The translations under genes and the position numbers were made by a program. From JAVKBW01 sp040222995 (GTDB lineage: Bacteria; Pseudomonadota; Alphaproteobacteria; UBA8366; Aestuariispiraceae), in the NCBI GenBank assembly GCA_040222995.1, contig JAVKBW010000082.1:124001-188000 (forward strand): 64,000 bases of DNA, written 5' to 3'. The first letter of the stretch is position 1. Every line of letters begins with the position of its first letter. Positions 1 through 8,435 of the stretch are shown piece after piece. Below the pieces are notes generated by a model. It was not told the DNA's origin. It searched no databases and saw nothing but the letters and a program-made list of their open reading frames with translations.

Positions 1-862
1 GGACATTGACGACGTTGAGCCGGAAATACAGGTCTTCGCGGAAATTGCCGGCCTGCACTTCCTTTTCCAGATTGCGGTTCGACGTGGCGATCAGCCGGAC
101 ATCGACCTTGACCGGGCTGGCGCCGCCGACCCGGTCGATTTCGCGTTCCTGGATGGCGCGCAGCAGCTTCGCCTGCAGGCGCGGGTCCATCTCGCTGATC
201 TCGTCCAGCAGCAGGGTGCCGGTATTGGCCTGTTCGAATTTGCCGATGCGGCGGGCGACCGCGCCGGAAAACGCGCCTTTTTCATGGCCGAACAGTTCCG
301 ATTCCAGCAGGTTTTCCGGGATGGCGGCGCAATTCAGCGCGATAAACGGCTTCGAGGACCGGCGACTCTTGGCGTGGACGTAGCGCGCCATGACTTCCTT
401 GCCGGTGCCGGATTCGCCGGTGATCAGCACCGAAGCCGGGCTGGGCGCAATCTGGTCCGCCAGTTTCAGGACCTGCTTCATGGCCGGATCCTGATGGATG
501 ATGGCGTTGCTTTCCTCGACCACCGCTTCCAGAACGGCGGCGATCAGGTCCGGATCCGGGGGCAGGGGCAGGTATTCCTTTGCGCCGGCCTTGATAGCCG
601 CGACGGCGGCTTCGGTCGGCGTGCCTTCCAGCCCGCAGGCGACGACCGGCACGGTGATGCGCTCCTGTGCCAGGCTTTTGACCAGACCGGCGATATCGAG
701 GCGGGCATCGGCGAGAATGAGGTCTGCGCCGAAACCGCCGCGGATCGCCTGCATCGCCTCGTCACCGTTGTGAACGCTTGTCACCTTGGCGCCGCGCTGC
801 ATGGCGATCTGACTGGCGCTTGTGAGATGGCCGCCTAAACTACCGACGATCAGTAACTGCAT
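1..862 (-). CDS. flbD: FlbD, sigma-54-dependent flagellar transcription activator (3' end cut by window)
   Basis: NtrC-family activator expected to drive sigma-54 promoters of middle and late flagellar operons. The visible 287 residues hold a receiver-like domain (about 1-115) and an AAA+ domain with Walker A GESGTGKE, the sigma-54 contact loop as GAFSGA (usual GAFTGA, a conservative change) and Walker B in GTLLLDEIS. The C-terminal DNA-binding part lies beyond base 1. The receiver begins LLIVGSLGG and so lacks the acidic pair that binds magnesium, as expected for FlbD, which is controlled through FliX rather than by ordinary phosphorylation. Last gene of the fliF-G-H-N-motA operon. Start chosen at the ATG at 862, 68 bp after motA. 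Confidence 0.93.
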   Translation of the reverse strand, partial: MQLLIVGSLGGHLTSASQIAMQRGAKVTSVHNGDEAMQAIRGGFGADLILADARLDIAGLVKSLAQERITVPVVACGLEGTPTEAAVAAIKAGAKEYLPLPPDPDLIAAVLEAVVEESNAIIHQDPAMKQVLKLADQIAPSPASVLITGESGTGKEVMARYVHAKSRRSSKPFIALNCAAIPENLLESELFGHEKGAFSGAVARRIGKFEQANTGTLLLDEISEMDPRLQAKLLRAIQEREIDRVGGASPVKVDVRLIATSNRNLEKEVQAGNFREDLYFRLNVVNV

Positions 863-930
863 TATCCTCACCCTTTGCGTCGCCGGAGCGACGAAACTTC
901 AACTTTCGCACCGGTTCAGGAAACCGGCGC

Positions 931-1767
931 CTATCCGAAATAATCCACCCGTTGCGACGGTGGCAGTACGGTGTTCATCAGCATTTCGAGCCGGCGCGGG
1001 TTTTCCTGCCGTCCGATCGATGCCGTCGCCATGACATATAAATGATTCAGCAGCATGTCTTCACTTGCATTTCGTTCCATTTTCGACGCCAGCGGATTGA
1101 ACACCATATTCGCCAGACACGCGCCGTAGAACGTTGTCAGCAGGGCGACGGCCATGCTCGGTCCGATGGTGCTGGGGTCTTCCAGGTTGCCCAACATCTG
1201 CACCAGACCGACCAGCGTGCCGATCAACCCCATCGCCGGCGACAGTTCCGCCGCCTTGCGCAAAATGCCGACCGACCGGCTGTGCCGCTGGGCGACCGCC
1301 TGCAGTTCGCGCTGCATGATCCGCTCGACCTCGTCGCCCGGCGTGCCGTCGACGATCATTTCCAGGCCCTTTGCCAGCAACGGCTGGCTGTGCAGGGCGG
1401 CCGTGTAGTTCTGAATCGACAGAACGCCGCGGTAACGGGCGATCTGCGAAAGTTGAATCATCTGCATGGCCGCCGACGAGGCATCCTTGTGCTTGCGGAA
1501 TATCGTGCCGGCCAGAACCCGCGTGCAGTCGAGCATGTCGCGGATCGAGAAACATGCCGTGGTGACGCCGAACGTGCCGCCGAGAACGATCAGCACCGCC
1601 GGCAGGTCGAAGAAGGCGCCGGGTGACCCGCCGAGAAAGATGGCGGTGACGATAAGAATGATGGCGCCGAGAATGCCGAGCACCGTCGCCAGATCGACCG
1701 ACCCCTTGACCCGAACCTGCTGAAGGGGGCCTTGCGAATCCGGTGCTGACTGGGTGTCGGTCGCCAT
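931..1767 (-). CDS. motA: MotA/PomA-type flagellar motor stator protein
   Basis: Inner-membrane stator subunit that couples ion flow to rotation. The 278 residues show four hydrophobic segments (about 25-46, 53-73, 172-195, 201-224) in MotA/ExbB arrangement. The third contains the typical SPAMGLIGT signature with Pro177. The large cytoplasmic loop (about 75-170) would carry the charged residues that touch FliG. It sits between fliN and flbD, about 45 kb from its MotB partners at 46118-47775, so the stator genes are split. Start is an ATG 59 bp after fliN. Confidence 0.93.
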   Translation of the reverse strand: MATDTQSAPDSQGPLQQVRVKGSVDLATVLGILGAIILIVTAIFLGGSPGAFFDLPAVLIVLGGTFGVTTACFSIRDMLDCTRVLAGTIFRKHKDASSAAMQMIQLSQIARYRGVLSIQNYTAALHSQPLLAKGLEMIVDGTPGDEVERIMQRELQAVAQRHSRSVGILRKAAELSPAMGLIGTLVGLVQMLGNLEDPSTIGPSMAVALLTTFYGACLANMVFNPLASKMERNASEDMLLNHLYVMATASIGRQENPRRLEMLMNTVLPPSQRVDYFG

Positions 1768-1826
1768 GTGATGCGGCTTTCGTTTCTATTTCGGTCGCGT
1801 TGGCGTGCGGGCGCTGGCCGGCCCGG

Positions 1827-2186
1827 TCATGTCTGGCCCGGTTTGTCGGATTTGATGATTTCCGTCATCGTCACGCCCAGCCTGTCATCGACGACGACCA
1901 CTTCGCCGCGCGCAACCAGCCGGTTGTTCACATAGATATCGATGGCTTCGCCGACCTTGCGGTCAAGTTCGACAACCGCGCCGCGCCCCAGTTTCAGCAA
2001 CTGGCTGACCTGCATGTTCGCCTTGCCGAGCACGGCGGATACCTGAACCGGAATGTCATAGACGGCTTCAAGATCTCTTGCGCCGGTCGGCACGGAAAGT
2101 TCAGCCGCGCGCGGGTCGAGCGGTTCGCCGTCCGTTGTTCCGTCTTCCAGCTCGTTCAGTTTCAGATCGGGGTTTTCGTCCGACAT
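1827..2186 (-). CDS. fliN: FliN, flagellar C-ring switch protein
   Basis: Part of the rotor switch complex with FliM and FliG. The 119 residues carry a poorly conserved acidic N-terminus (about 1-35) and a C-terminal SpoA/FliN domain (about 45-115) with the hallmark run GEAIDIYVNNRLVARGEV followed by a short acidic beta stretch. Length is typical for alphaproteobacterial FliN. Only 4 bp separate it from fliH, so translation is likely coupled. Confidence 0.95.
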   Translation of the reverse strand: MSDENPDLKLNELEDGTTDGEPLDPRAAELSVPTGARDLEAVYDIPVQVSAVLGKANMQVSQLLKLGRGAVVELDRKVGEAIDIYVNNRLVARGEVVVVDDRLGVTMTEIIKSDKPGQT

Positions 2187-2190
2187 GGCA

Positions 2191-3147
2191 TCAGCCTTGT
2201 TCGATTGTTTCGGGGGTGTCTTCTTCGTCCGGCGCGGTGTGGGTTTCAGGCGTCGCCGTATCTTCCGCCGTTGTTTCCTGTTCCGGCGCGGCGTCAGTCT
2301 CAGGTGCTGCCGCTTCTTCCGCCGTTATTTCTTCGTCGGCCATTTCGGCTTCTTCAGGTGGTGCAGCGGGTGCGTCTTCCGACGGCGCGGTCCTGGCTTC
2401 GGGCGCCCGGCGCAAGGCGGGATCGATTGTGTCTTCAAGTTTGTCCGCATATTCGCGCATGCCGGCAATCGCGTTTTCCAGCGCGGTGTCGATATCTTTC
2501 CAGACGGCGTCGGTCAGGCGCTCGAGCCGGCCATCGCCCCAACTGACGACGATATCCGCCGGCCCCATGTCCGGGTCGGATACCAGTTTCAGCCGGCCGT
2601 CATAGCCGCTCTTCGCCGCCATCGCCTCGATCCGCGGTTCCAGCATGTCGTGCATCTCCTGACCGACGGTAATTATGATTCGGTCTTCATGCACCAGACG
2701 GGCGAAGCCGTCCGACAGAACGGCGGTCACTTCGTCCGCGCCGTGCTGTTCGACATAGTGCGGCAACAGCTTAGACATCACGGTACGGCCGAACTCCGTC
2801 AGGTCGGCGGCCAGCTTCTCGTTCGCGACATCCTGATGCACGTGCAGACCGGCAATCTGCGCGCCGATGGTTTCCAGCATCGTCGCCAAACCGGCTTCGC
2901 GCGCTTCCGCCGCTTCCGCCAGACCGGCGGCGCGGCCTTCCTCGAAGGCTTTCGACCTTGCCTCGGCCAGTTCGTCTTCGGAAAAAGTCGGCGGTTCGAC
3001 GACGGCTTCCGCCGCGGCTTTTTCCGCATCGGCGCGTTCGCGCTCGGCCAGCTTCTGACGCCGCCGTTCGGCCATGCTTTCGGCATCGAACGACAGTTCG
3101 AAAACGAAAGGTTTCGCGTTGGACAGATCGACGTGCTGGTTGCTCAA
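2191..3147 (-). CDS. fliH: FliH, export-ATPase regulator
   Basis: FliH/SctL-family protein that tethers and inhibits the export ATPase FliI at the C-ring. The N-terminal half is charged and coiled-coil-like (about 20-90, Glu/Ala/Arg rich). A FliH-type domain follows (about 100-230), including the MSKLLPHYVEQHGADEVTAV region. The last 90 residues are a low-complexity acidic tail rich in Glu, Ala, Pro and Thr. At 318 residues it is longer than enteric FliH (about 230), the excess being this tail. fliI is not in the window. Confidence 0.88.
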   Translation of the reverse strand: MSNQHVDLSNAKPFVFELSFDAESMAERRRQKLAERERADAEKAAAEAVVEPPTFSEDELAEARSKAFEEGRAAGLAEAAEAREAGLATMLETIGAQIAGLHVHQDVANEKLAADLTEFGRTVMSKLLPHYVEQHGADEVTAVLSDGFARLVHEDRIIITVGQEMHDMLEPRIEAMAAKSGYDGRLKLVSDPDMGPADIVVSWGDGRLERLTDAVWKDIDTALENAIAGMREYADKLEDTIDPALRRAPEARTAPSEDAPAAPPEEAEMADEEITAEEAAAPETDAAPEQETTAEDTATPETHTAPDEEDTPETIEQG

Positions 3148-3166
3148 AACGTTTGCCTTTGTCCGG

Positions 3167-4183
3167 TCAGTAAATCAGTTCGTCTTCCGCGCCGCCTTCG
3201 GAAATCACGATTTCGCCCTTGGCGGCAAGATCCTTGGCGAGGTTGACCATTTCCATCTGCGCATCGTCGACATCGCGCAGCCGGACCGGACCGAGCGCGC
3301 CCATATCCTCGCGCAGGATTTTCGCAGCGCGCTCCGACATGTTGCCGAAGAACAGTTCCTTGATCTGTTCCGACGACCCTTTGAGCGCGATGCCGAGCTT
3401 GTCCTTGTCGACGCTGCGCAGCAGGGTCTGCACGCCGCCCGGATCGAGCTTCTGAAGATCTTCGAAGGTGAACATCAGCGCCTTGATGCGTTCGGCGCTG
3501 TCGCGGTTGCGTTCCTCCAGCAGGGTCATAAAACGGTTTTCGGTGTTGCGGTCGAGGCTGTTGAAGATATCGGCCATCATTTCGTGGCTGTCGCGTCGCG
3601 CGGTTCTGGCCAGGTTGGTCATGAACTCGGTCCGCAGGGTGCGTTCGACATCGTCCAGCACTTCCTTCTGAACCGCCTCCATCCGCAGCATCCGCATGAT
3701 GACTTCCATCGCGAAGCTTTCCGGCAGCGCGCCGAGCACGCGGGAGGAATGGTCCGGCTTGATTTTCGACAGCACGACCGCGACGGTCTGCGGGTATTCG
3801 TTCTTCAGGTAGTTGGCGAGTACGACTTCGTTCACATTCGCCAGCTTGTCCCACATCGTGCGGCCGGCCGGGCCGCGAATTTCCTCCATTATGGTGGAGA
3901 CGCGATCCGGGTCGAGCGCCTTCTGCAGAAGGCGTTCGGTGCTTTCGTAGGACCCGACCAGGCTGCCCGTGCTGGATATCTGTTCCGCGAATTCGACGAA
4001 CAGCCGTTCGACCACGTTCGAACTGACTGTCCCGAGATTGGCCATGGTCGCCGATATCTCGCGAATTTCCTCGTCATCCATATGACCGAACAGCTTGACG
4101 GCGTTCTCCTCGCCGACGGCGAGCATCAGGATCGCCGCTTTTTCAGGTCCTGCCAGGCCGCGATAGTCTTCTCTCACCCGCAT
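3167..4183 (-). CDS. fliG: FliG, flagellar rotor switch protein
   Basis: C-ring protein that takes torque from MotA. The 338-residue length and the three-domain layout are normal for the family: an N-terminal FliF-binding part that starts with EKAAILMLAVGEENA, an armadillo-like middle, and a C-terminal torque helix around 280-320 (LFFGNMSERAAKILRED with the conserved charged residues). It follows fliF by 83 bp and precedes fliH by 19 bp in the same operon. Confidence 0.96.
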   Translation of the reverse strand: MRVREDYRGLAGPEKAAILMLAVGEENAVKLFGHMDDEEIREISATMANLGTVSSNVVERLFVEFAEQISSTGSLVGSYESTERLLQKALDPDRVSTIMEEIRGPAGRTMWDKLANVNEVVLANYLKNEYPQTVAVVLSKIKPDHSSRVLGALPESFAMEVIMRMLRMEAVQKEVLDDVERTLRTEFMTNLARTARRDSHEMMADIFNSLDRNTENRFMTLLEERNRDSAERIKALMFTFEDLQKLDPGGVQTLLRSVDKDKLGIALKGSSEQIKELFFGNMSERAAKILREDMGALGPVRLRDVDDAQMEMVNLAKDLAAKGEIVISEGGAEDELIY

Positions 4184-4266
4184 GGATCGCCCTTCGTCAT
4201 AGCGTCATTTGGCATCGAATAAACCATAAGCATACAAGTATAATGGAGATTCCGGAGGCTCACGAC

Positions 4267-5931
4267 CTAATTCTCCTGATACATCCAGTTTCGCAGGATC
4301 GACACCGCTTCTTCCGGGTGCTTTTCGATGATTTCGCCGACCTTCTTCATCGAGGAGGCTTTCACCCGTCCCTCGATATGGGCGATATCGATCATCTGAT
4401 CCATTTCGTCGGCAACGTCATCCGGGTAGGTCTCGACCCCGCCGACAACGTGCCGGCCCGTTTCTTCCGCGCCGCCGGTCTGATCGGTCAGCAGGGCCTG
4501 TTCGTCCTCGCCCATGCCCGCAATGGCCGGCGCGGAGGTTTCGAAGACCTTCGACAGCAGCGGACGGACAACCAGGAAGACCAGCAGGATAAACAGAACC
4601 GCCATCACGACAAGCTCGACAAGGCGCGAGATGGTCTGGCTTTCGACGCCAAGTATCGTGCCGTCCGCGCCGTCGCCGAGATCGGGCGCCTGGGCGAACC
4701 GCATGTTAACGACGCGCACCGTGTCGGCGCCGTCGTCATAACCGATGGCCGATTTCACGAGCTGGTCGATCTGTTCCATTTCCTGCGCCGTGCGCGGCTG
4801 ATAGACCGGCTCGGGGTTTTCCACTTCCTCGGTGACTTCGCCCGGGGTGTAGGTGCCATCGACCAGCACCGCGATCGAGACCGCCCGGACTTCGCCCGGC
4901 GCTTTCACCGTATTGATGACGGTGCGGGATATTTCGAAGTTTGACCGCTCCTCGGTCCGCGACGTGTTTTCACGCGTGCCGCCATCCGCGGCGTCAGCGC
5001 CGCCGTCCGGCAGGTTATTGCCGATGGTAATGGCGTCCTCACCCGCTTCGGAAAGCGATGAGTTTTCTTCAATCGCCTCTGTCGACCGCAGAACCTGACC
5101 TTCCGGGTCATAGGTTTCCACGTTTTCGACGATCTGGTTCATTTCGATCTCGGCCGATACTTCGGCACGAACGCGCCCGAAGCCGACGATGCTTTCAACC
5201 AGTTCCTCGATCCGTTGCGCCAGGCGGCGTTCATAGGCAAGGCGCAGTTCATCCGCCGCCATCGACGCCAGTTGATCATCATCATCACCGCCGCGCGCCA
5301 GCAGGGTGCCGCGGTTGTCGGCGATGGTGACGGCCGAAGGCTTCAGCCGGTCGACCGCAGTCGCCACCAGATACTGGATGGCGGAAACCTGCCCTTTTTC
5401 GAGGCGGCGCGCGCCCTGCATGTCGATAATGATGGAGGCGCTGGGGTCGCGCACGTCGCGGCTGAACAATTCGCGCTGCGGCAGGACGATATGCACGCGG
5501 GCCGATTTCACGCCCTCGATGGACGAGATCGTCCGCGACAGCTCGCCTTCGAGCGCGCGCCGTTCGTTGATCGCCTGCTGCCGGCTCGATGTGCCGAAGC
5601 CTTCGTCCTGGTCGAACAGTTCGTTGCCGACGACCTTGCCGGCATATCCCTGTTCGGCCAGCAAAAGCCGCAGATCGGCGACGCGGTCGGCCATGACCAG
5701 CACTTCGGTGCCGTTGTTGCGGAGCTCGAATACTTCATTCATCGCCGAAAGCTGGTTGGCGATCTGACTTGCATCGCTTTGATCCAGACCGGTATAGAGC
5801 AGCCGCATATCCGGCGCCGCCATCCGCGCCATCATGAAGATCACCAGCGTCATGACCATTGCCGACACCAGGATGATGGCTGCGATCCTTTTCAGGCCAA
5901 GGCCCTCAAAGAGTTGAATAATTCCGGCCAT
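4267..5931 (-). CDS. fliF: FliF, flagellar MS-ring protein
   Basis: Builds the membrane ring on which the basal body assembles. The 554 residues have an N-terminal membrane segment (about 15-35), periplasmic ring-building domains of the YscJ/FliF type (about 45-225, including the GNELFDQDEGFGTS and RTISSIEGVKSARVHIVLP motifs), a variable loop, a second membrane segment near 440, and a cytoplasmic tail ending VSILRNWMYQEN that docks FliG. First gene of the fliF-G-H-N-motA-flbD operon. Confidence 0.97.
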   Translation of the reverse strand: MAGIIQLFEGLGLKRIAAIILVSAMVMTLVIFMMARMAAPDMRLLYTGLDQSDASQIANQLSAMNEVFELRNNGTEVLVMADRVADLRLLLAEQGYAGKVVGNELFDQDEGFGTSSRQQAINERRALEGELSRTISSIEGVKSARVHIVLPQRELFSRDVRDPSASIIIDMQGARRLEKGQVSAIQYLVATAVDRLKPSAVTIADNRGTLLARGGDDDDQLASMAADELRLAYERRLAQRIEELVESIVGFGRVRAEVSAEIEMNQIVENVETYDPEGQVLRSTEAIEENSSLSEAGEDAITIGNNLPDGGADAADGGTRENTSRTEERSNFEISRTVINTVKAPGEVRAVSIAVLVDGTYTPGEVTEEVENPEPVYQPRTAQEMEQIDQLVKSAIGYDDGADTVRVVNMRFAQAPDLGDGADGTILGVESQTISRLVELVVMAVLFILLVFLVVRPLLSKVFETSAPAIAGMGEDEQALLTDQTGGAEETGRHVVGGVETYPDDVADEMDQMIDIAHIEGRVKASSMKKVGEIIEKHPEEAVSILRNWMYQEN

Positions 5932-6216
5932 TTAAAACTTCCCCTTTTTTCGTTGCCGACGCGGACCGACCTGTGTCCTTCCGTCTTCCGGCAAACGACT
6001 CCCGTCCCTGTTTTGCGCGTCGGACGATCAATCCGATTCGTGCGCTCTATGATTCGCCCATGATAACGTTATGGGTGTTCGCAAGAGAAATGAAGAGAAA
6101 ACTAGGAAAAAATTGCCTAGTAAGTCATTTTTTATTTTCTCTTTCATTCCAGGGACAGAAACCATTATTTAAAACAACCTGCTTCTATTGCGTCATTACT
6201 TCGTTGACTGGCGCGT
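5932..6216 (-). promoter_or_regulatory. AT-rich upstream region of the fliF operon with a 10-bp palindrome
   Basis: This 285-bp gap between the SciP-like gene and fliF is much richer in A+T than its surroundings and must hold the fliF operon promoter if the two are transcribed separately. It contains the perfect palindrome ATAACGTTAT at 6063-6072, flanked by CCCAT and GGG, about 135 bp before the fliF start. I see no -24/-12 sigma-54 element, which fits an early-class (CtrA or housekeeping) promoter, but I cannot place a clean CtrA box. Confidence 0.4.
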
Positions 6217-6573
6217 TTATAACTTGTCCACATCATGCGCCGGGTCGGGTTTTCTGCGTTTCGCCGGCGAACCCGTTCCGTGCTGGGCGGCCCGCCGATA
6301 ACGGCTGATCTGCGTCGTCATCAGACCGTTCCGACCGTACATTCGTTCCCGACGGTCCCAGGCATCCAGTTCGGCCGCGCTCAGATTGAACCGTTTGCAG
6401 GCCTCTACGACCGTAATCGCTTCCAACCGGATTGCATCGAGAACCGCTTTCTTCGCCGATGGTGTCCAACGGGTGATCGTGTCGTCGGGCAGGGCGTCCA
6501 GTGCGGTATCCGCATGGATGGTTTGACCTGGAAAAGCAATAATCTGTGGGTCTGGGTCGGTCGGATGTTTCAT
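6217..6573 (-). CDS. sciP: SciP-like (DUF1153) small HTH regulator
   Basis: Recognised as a member of the SciP/DUF1153 group, small proteins that in Caulobacter bind CtrA and repress CtrA-activated genes. The 118 residues hold the family core at about 34-95, with TRWTPSAKKAVLDAIR, EAITVVEACKRFNLS (helix-turn-helix) and RNGLMTTQISRYR. The frame runs open further upstream, but the ATG at 6573 is preceded by AAAGG at 8 nt, whereas the ATG at 6591 has no good ribosome-binding site. Position directly before the fliF operon fits control of early flagellar genes. The basic tail after residue 100 is variable. Confidence 0.85.
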   Translation of the reverse strand: MKHPTDPDPQIIAFPGQTIHADTALDALPDDTITRWTPSAKKAVLDAIRLEAITVVEACKRFNLSAAELDAWDRRERMYGRNGLMTTQISRYRRAAQHGTGSPAKRRKPDPAHDVDKL

Positions 6574-6845
6574 CGATGCTACCTTTTGCATGTTAACTTT
6601 TTGTTTGTCTCTCTCGTCTCTCCATCCCGTGAAAACCTGTAACATATTGACAAACAACAATTAACAGGAACTGTTCACGAGCAGACAAGGCGACATTAGG
6701 TGGCAAGTGGTTAATGAAATGTAAATTTACTAAAATTTTAGATAATTTTTCGTATATAAAATTTTAGATAAACACGCCCTACTGCACGGCCGCGGGAGGA
6801 GCCAGGCTCGGAATTTGGCAGAGGGGGTGGTGCTTCCAGAAGCAA
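6574..6845 (-). promoter_or_regulatory. AT-rich upstream region of the SciP-like gene with a CtrA-like half-match
   Basis: Upstream of the SciP-like gene, between it and the flgE terminator. It contains TTAA-N7-TAAA at 6711-6725, one base off the CtrA box TTAA-N7-TTAA, and the pair of direct repeats listed separately at 6731-6771. No open frame of interest. The composition is strikingly AT-rich from about 6711 to 6775. Confidence 0.4.
6731..6771. repeat. Two 15-bp perfect direct repeats with palindromic cores, period 26 bp
   Basis: TAAAATTTTAGATAA occurs at 6731-6745 and again without change at 6757-6771. Each copy contains the palindrome TAAAATTTTA; the first extends to CTAAAATTTTAG (6730-6741). 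A 26-bp period is about two and a half helical turns. The pair lies 158-198 bp upstream of the SciP-like start and looks like a twin operator. I do not know the binding protein. Confidence 0.75.
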
Positions 6846-6869
6846 AAAGGCCACCCGAAGGCGGCCTTT
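6846..6869 (-). terminator. Rho-independent terminator of the fliK-flgD-flgE operon
   Basis: Read on the minus strand this is a 10-bp stem (AAAGGCCGCC with GGTGGCCTTT, one G-U pair) closed by a UUCG tetraloop, followed by further T residues. It starts 24 bp after the flgE stop codon. Confidence 0.9.
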
Positions 6870-6892
6870 CCGATGAAACGGTATCTTAGCGG

Positions 6893-8368
6893 TTAACGAA
6901 TGCTTCGGATCAGTTCGTCCAGCATCTCGTCGGCCGTCGTGATGGTCCGCGTGTTTGCCGAGAACGCCCGCTGGGTCACGATCATCTTGGTGAATTCGTC
7001 GGCGATATCCACTGTCGACTGTTCCAGCGCGGACGGCGCGACAACGCCGGACCCGCCGGTGCCGGCTACACGGGCGACCGGCTGGCCGCTGTCGTCGGTC
7101 TGCGCGAACACGTTCCCTGTTCTGGGATCCAGCGCGTTCGGGTTGTTGAAGCTGGTGACCGGCACCTGGAAGATCTCGCGGGTAACGCCGTTGTCGAACA
7201 GCGCCGTCACGATGCCTTCCTCGTTGATCGAAACGCCGGTGAGGGAGCCGAACTGGCGACCGTTCTGGTCGAGGTCGTTGATGACGTTGGCGCCGTCGAA
7301 CTGGGTCAGACCGTCGGTGGCGTTCAGCGTGCCGAGTTGCAGATCGATGGCGACCAGATCGCCGGAGGTCGTGTCGTCGGCGTCGAAGTCGACGACGAAC
7401 TGAAGCGAACCGTTGCCGTCCAGCGCGACATCCGTGCCGCCGGCGTCAAGGTTCGAGTCGACGGTGCCGAGCGAACCGTCGGCGTTGAAGGTGATCGTGC
7501 CGAGGTTGACGGTTGTGCCGGCCAGAACGAAGTCCGCGTTACCGGAATAGTCGCCAAGGTTGACGATATTGGCGGATTCGTCTTCGCCGAGGAAAAGATC
7601 GCCGGCCGTGTCGGTGCCGTTACCGTCATCGACTTCATCCGCCGCATTATCGTCGGCAGCATCGATGTCGACGAATTGGCCGCCGCCTTCCAGCGTGGCC
7701 GACACGTTCCATTCGTTGGTGGCGTTCTTGGTGAACTGGATCGTCATGGTCCGTGAACCGCCCTGGCGGTTGAAGACCTGCTGCGATACTTCGAAGGATT
7801 CCCCGACCGCAGTCGATTCCTGAAGGTTGGCGCTGACCTCGAAAATGCTGGTCGGCGTTGCCGCAGCGGATTGCGACGAAACGTTAACGCCGTTGAACGA
7901 ACCGGGGACGTTGGTGACGTTAAAACCGGTATCGGCCGTGTTTCTGGCCCAGCCGGTCAGGAAGAAACCCTGCGCGTTCACCAGGTTGCCGTCCTGGTCG
8001 GCGCGGAACTCGCCGGCCCGCGTGAACAGAATATCGCCGGTGATTTCCTGCAGGCCGGTTGCGGCGTTTTCCGTCAGGGAGTCGGTGACGGTAAAAAAGC
8101 CCTGGCCGACAATGGCGACGGAAGTCGCCGATGCCGATGCTGCAAGAAGGCCCTGCTGGTCGATATCGCGCGCGACTTTCGACTGCACGCCACCGGACGA
8201 AAACAGCGTTTCCGATCCTGAATTCGTAACGAGGGTCGAAAACTGGATGCGGTTAACCTTGTAACCGATCGTATTCACGTTCGCGATGTTGTCCGAAATC
8301 GTGGCCATGTTCTGACTTTGCGTGAACAGGCCGGACACACCGGACCGAAGGGAACCGAAGAGACTCAT
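6893..8368 (-). CDS. flgE: FlgE, flagellar hook protein
   Basis: Structural subunit of the hook. The 491 residues show the rod/hook N-terminal signature (SGVSGLFTQSQNMATISDN, NVNTIGYK) and the C-terminal helix (DEFTKMIVTQRAFSANTRTI, ADEMLDELI) that pack into the hook core. The middle (about 150-400) is a variable Asp/Gly/Thr-rich surface domain with many short acidic turns. Start ATG at 8368 has GGAGG 8 nt upstream. Last gene of the fliK-flgD-flgE operon, followed by a strong terminator. Confidence 0.96.
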   Translation of the reverse strand: MSLFGSLRSGVSGLFTQSQNMATISDNIANVNTIGYKVNRIQFSTLVTNSGSETLFSSGGVQSKVARDIDQQGLLAASASATSVAIVGQGFFTVTDSLTENAATGLQEITGDILFTRAGEFRADQDGNLVNAQGFFLTGWARNTADTGFNVTNVPGSFNGVNVSSQSAAATPTSIFEVSANLQESTAVGESFEVSQQVFNRQGGSRTMTIQFTKNATNEWNVSATLEGGGQFVDIDAADDNAADEVDDGNGTDTAGDLFLGEDESANIVNLGDYSGNADFVLAGTTVNLGTITFNADGSLGTVDSNLDAGGTDVALDGNGSLQFVVDFDADDTTSGDLVAIDLQLGTLNATDGLTQFDGANVINDLDQNGRQFGSLTGVSINEEGIVTALFDNGVTREIFQVPVTSFNNPNALDPRTGNVFAQTDDSGQPVARVAGTGGSGVVAPSALEQSTVDIADEFTKMIVTQRAFSANTRTITTADEMLDELIRSIR

Positions 8369-8435
8369 TTTGTTATTCCTCCGTCCTTGCGATCGTCTGA
8401 CCGCGATACTGTTTCAATGTCCCTGATAAACATTT

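Noticed and set aside
8369..8435. GG-N10-GC (minus strand) in the flgD-flgE gap as an internal flgE promoter.
   Set aside because: Only the four core bases match; the rest of the consensus is absent.
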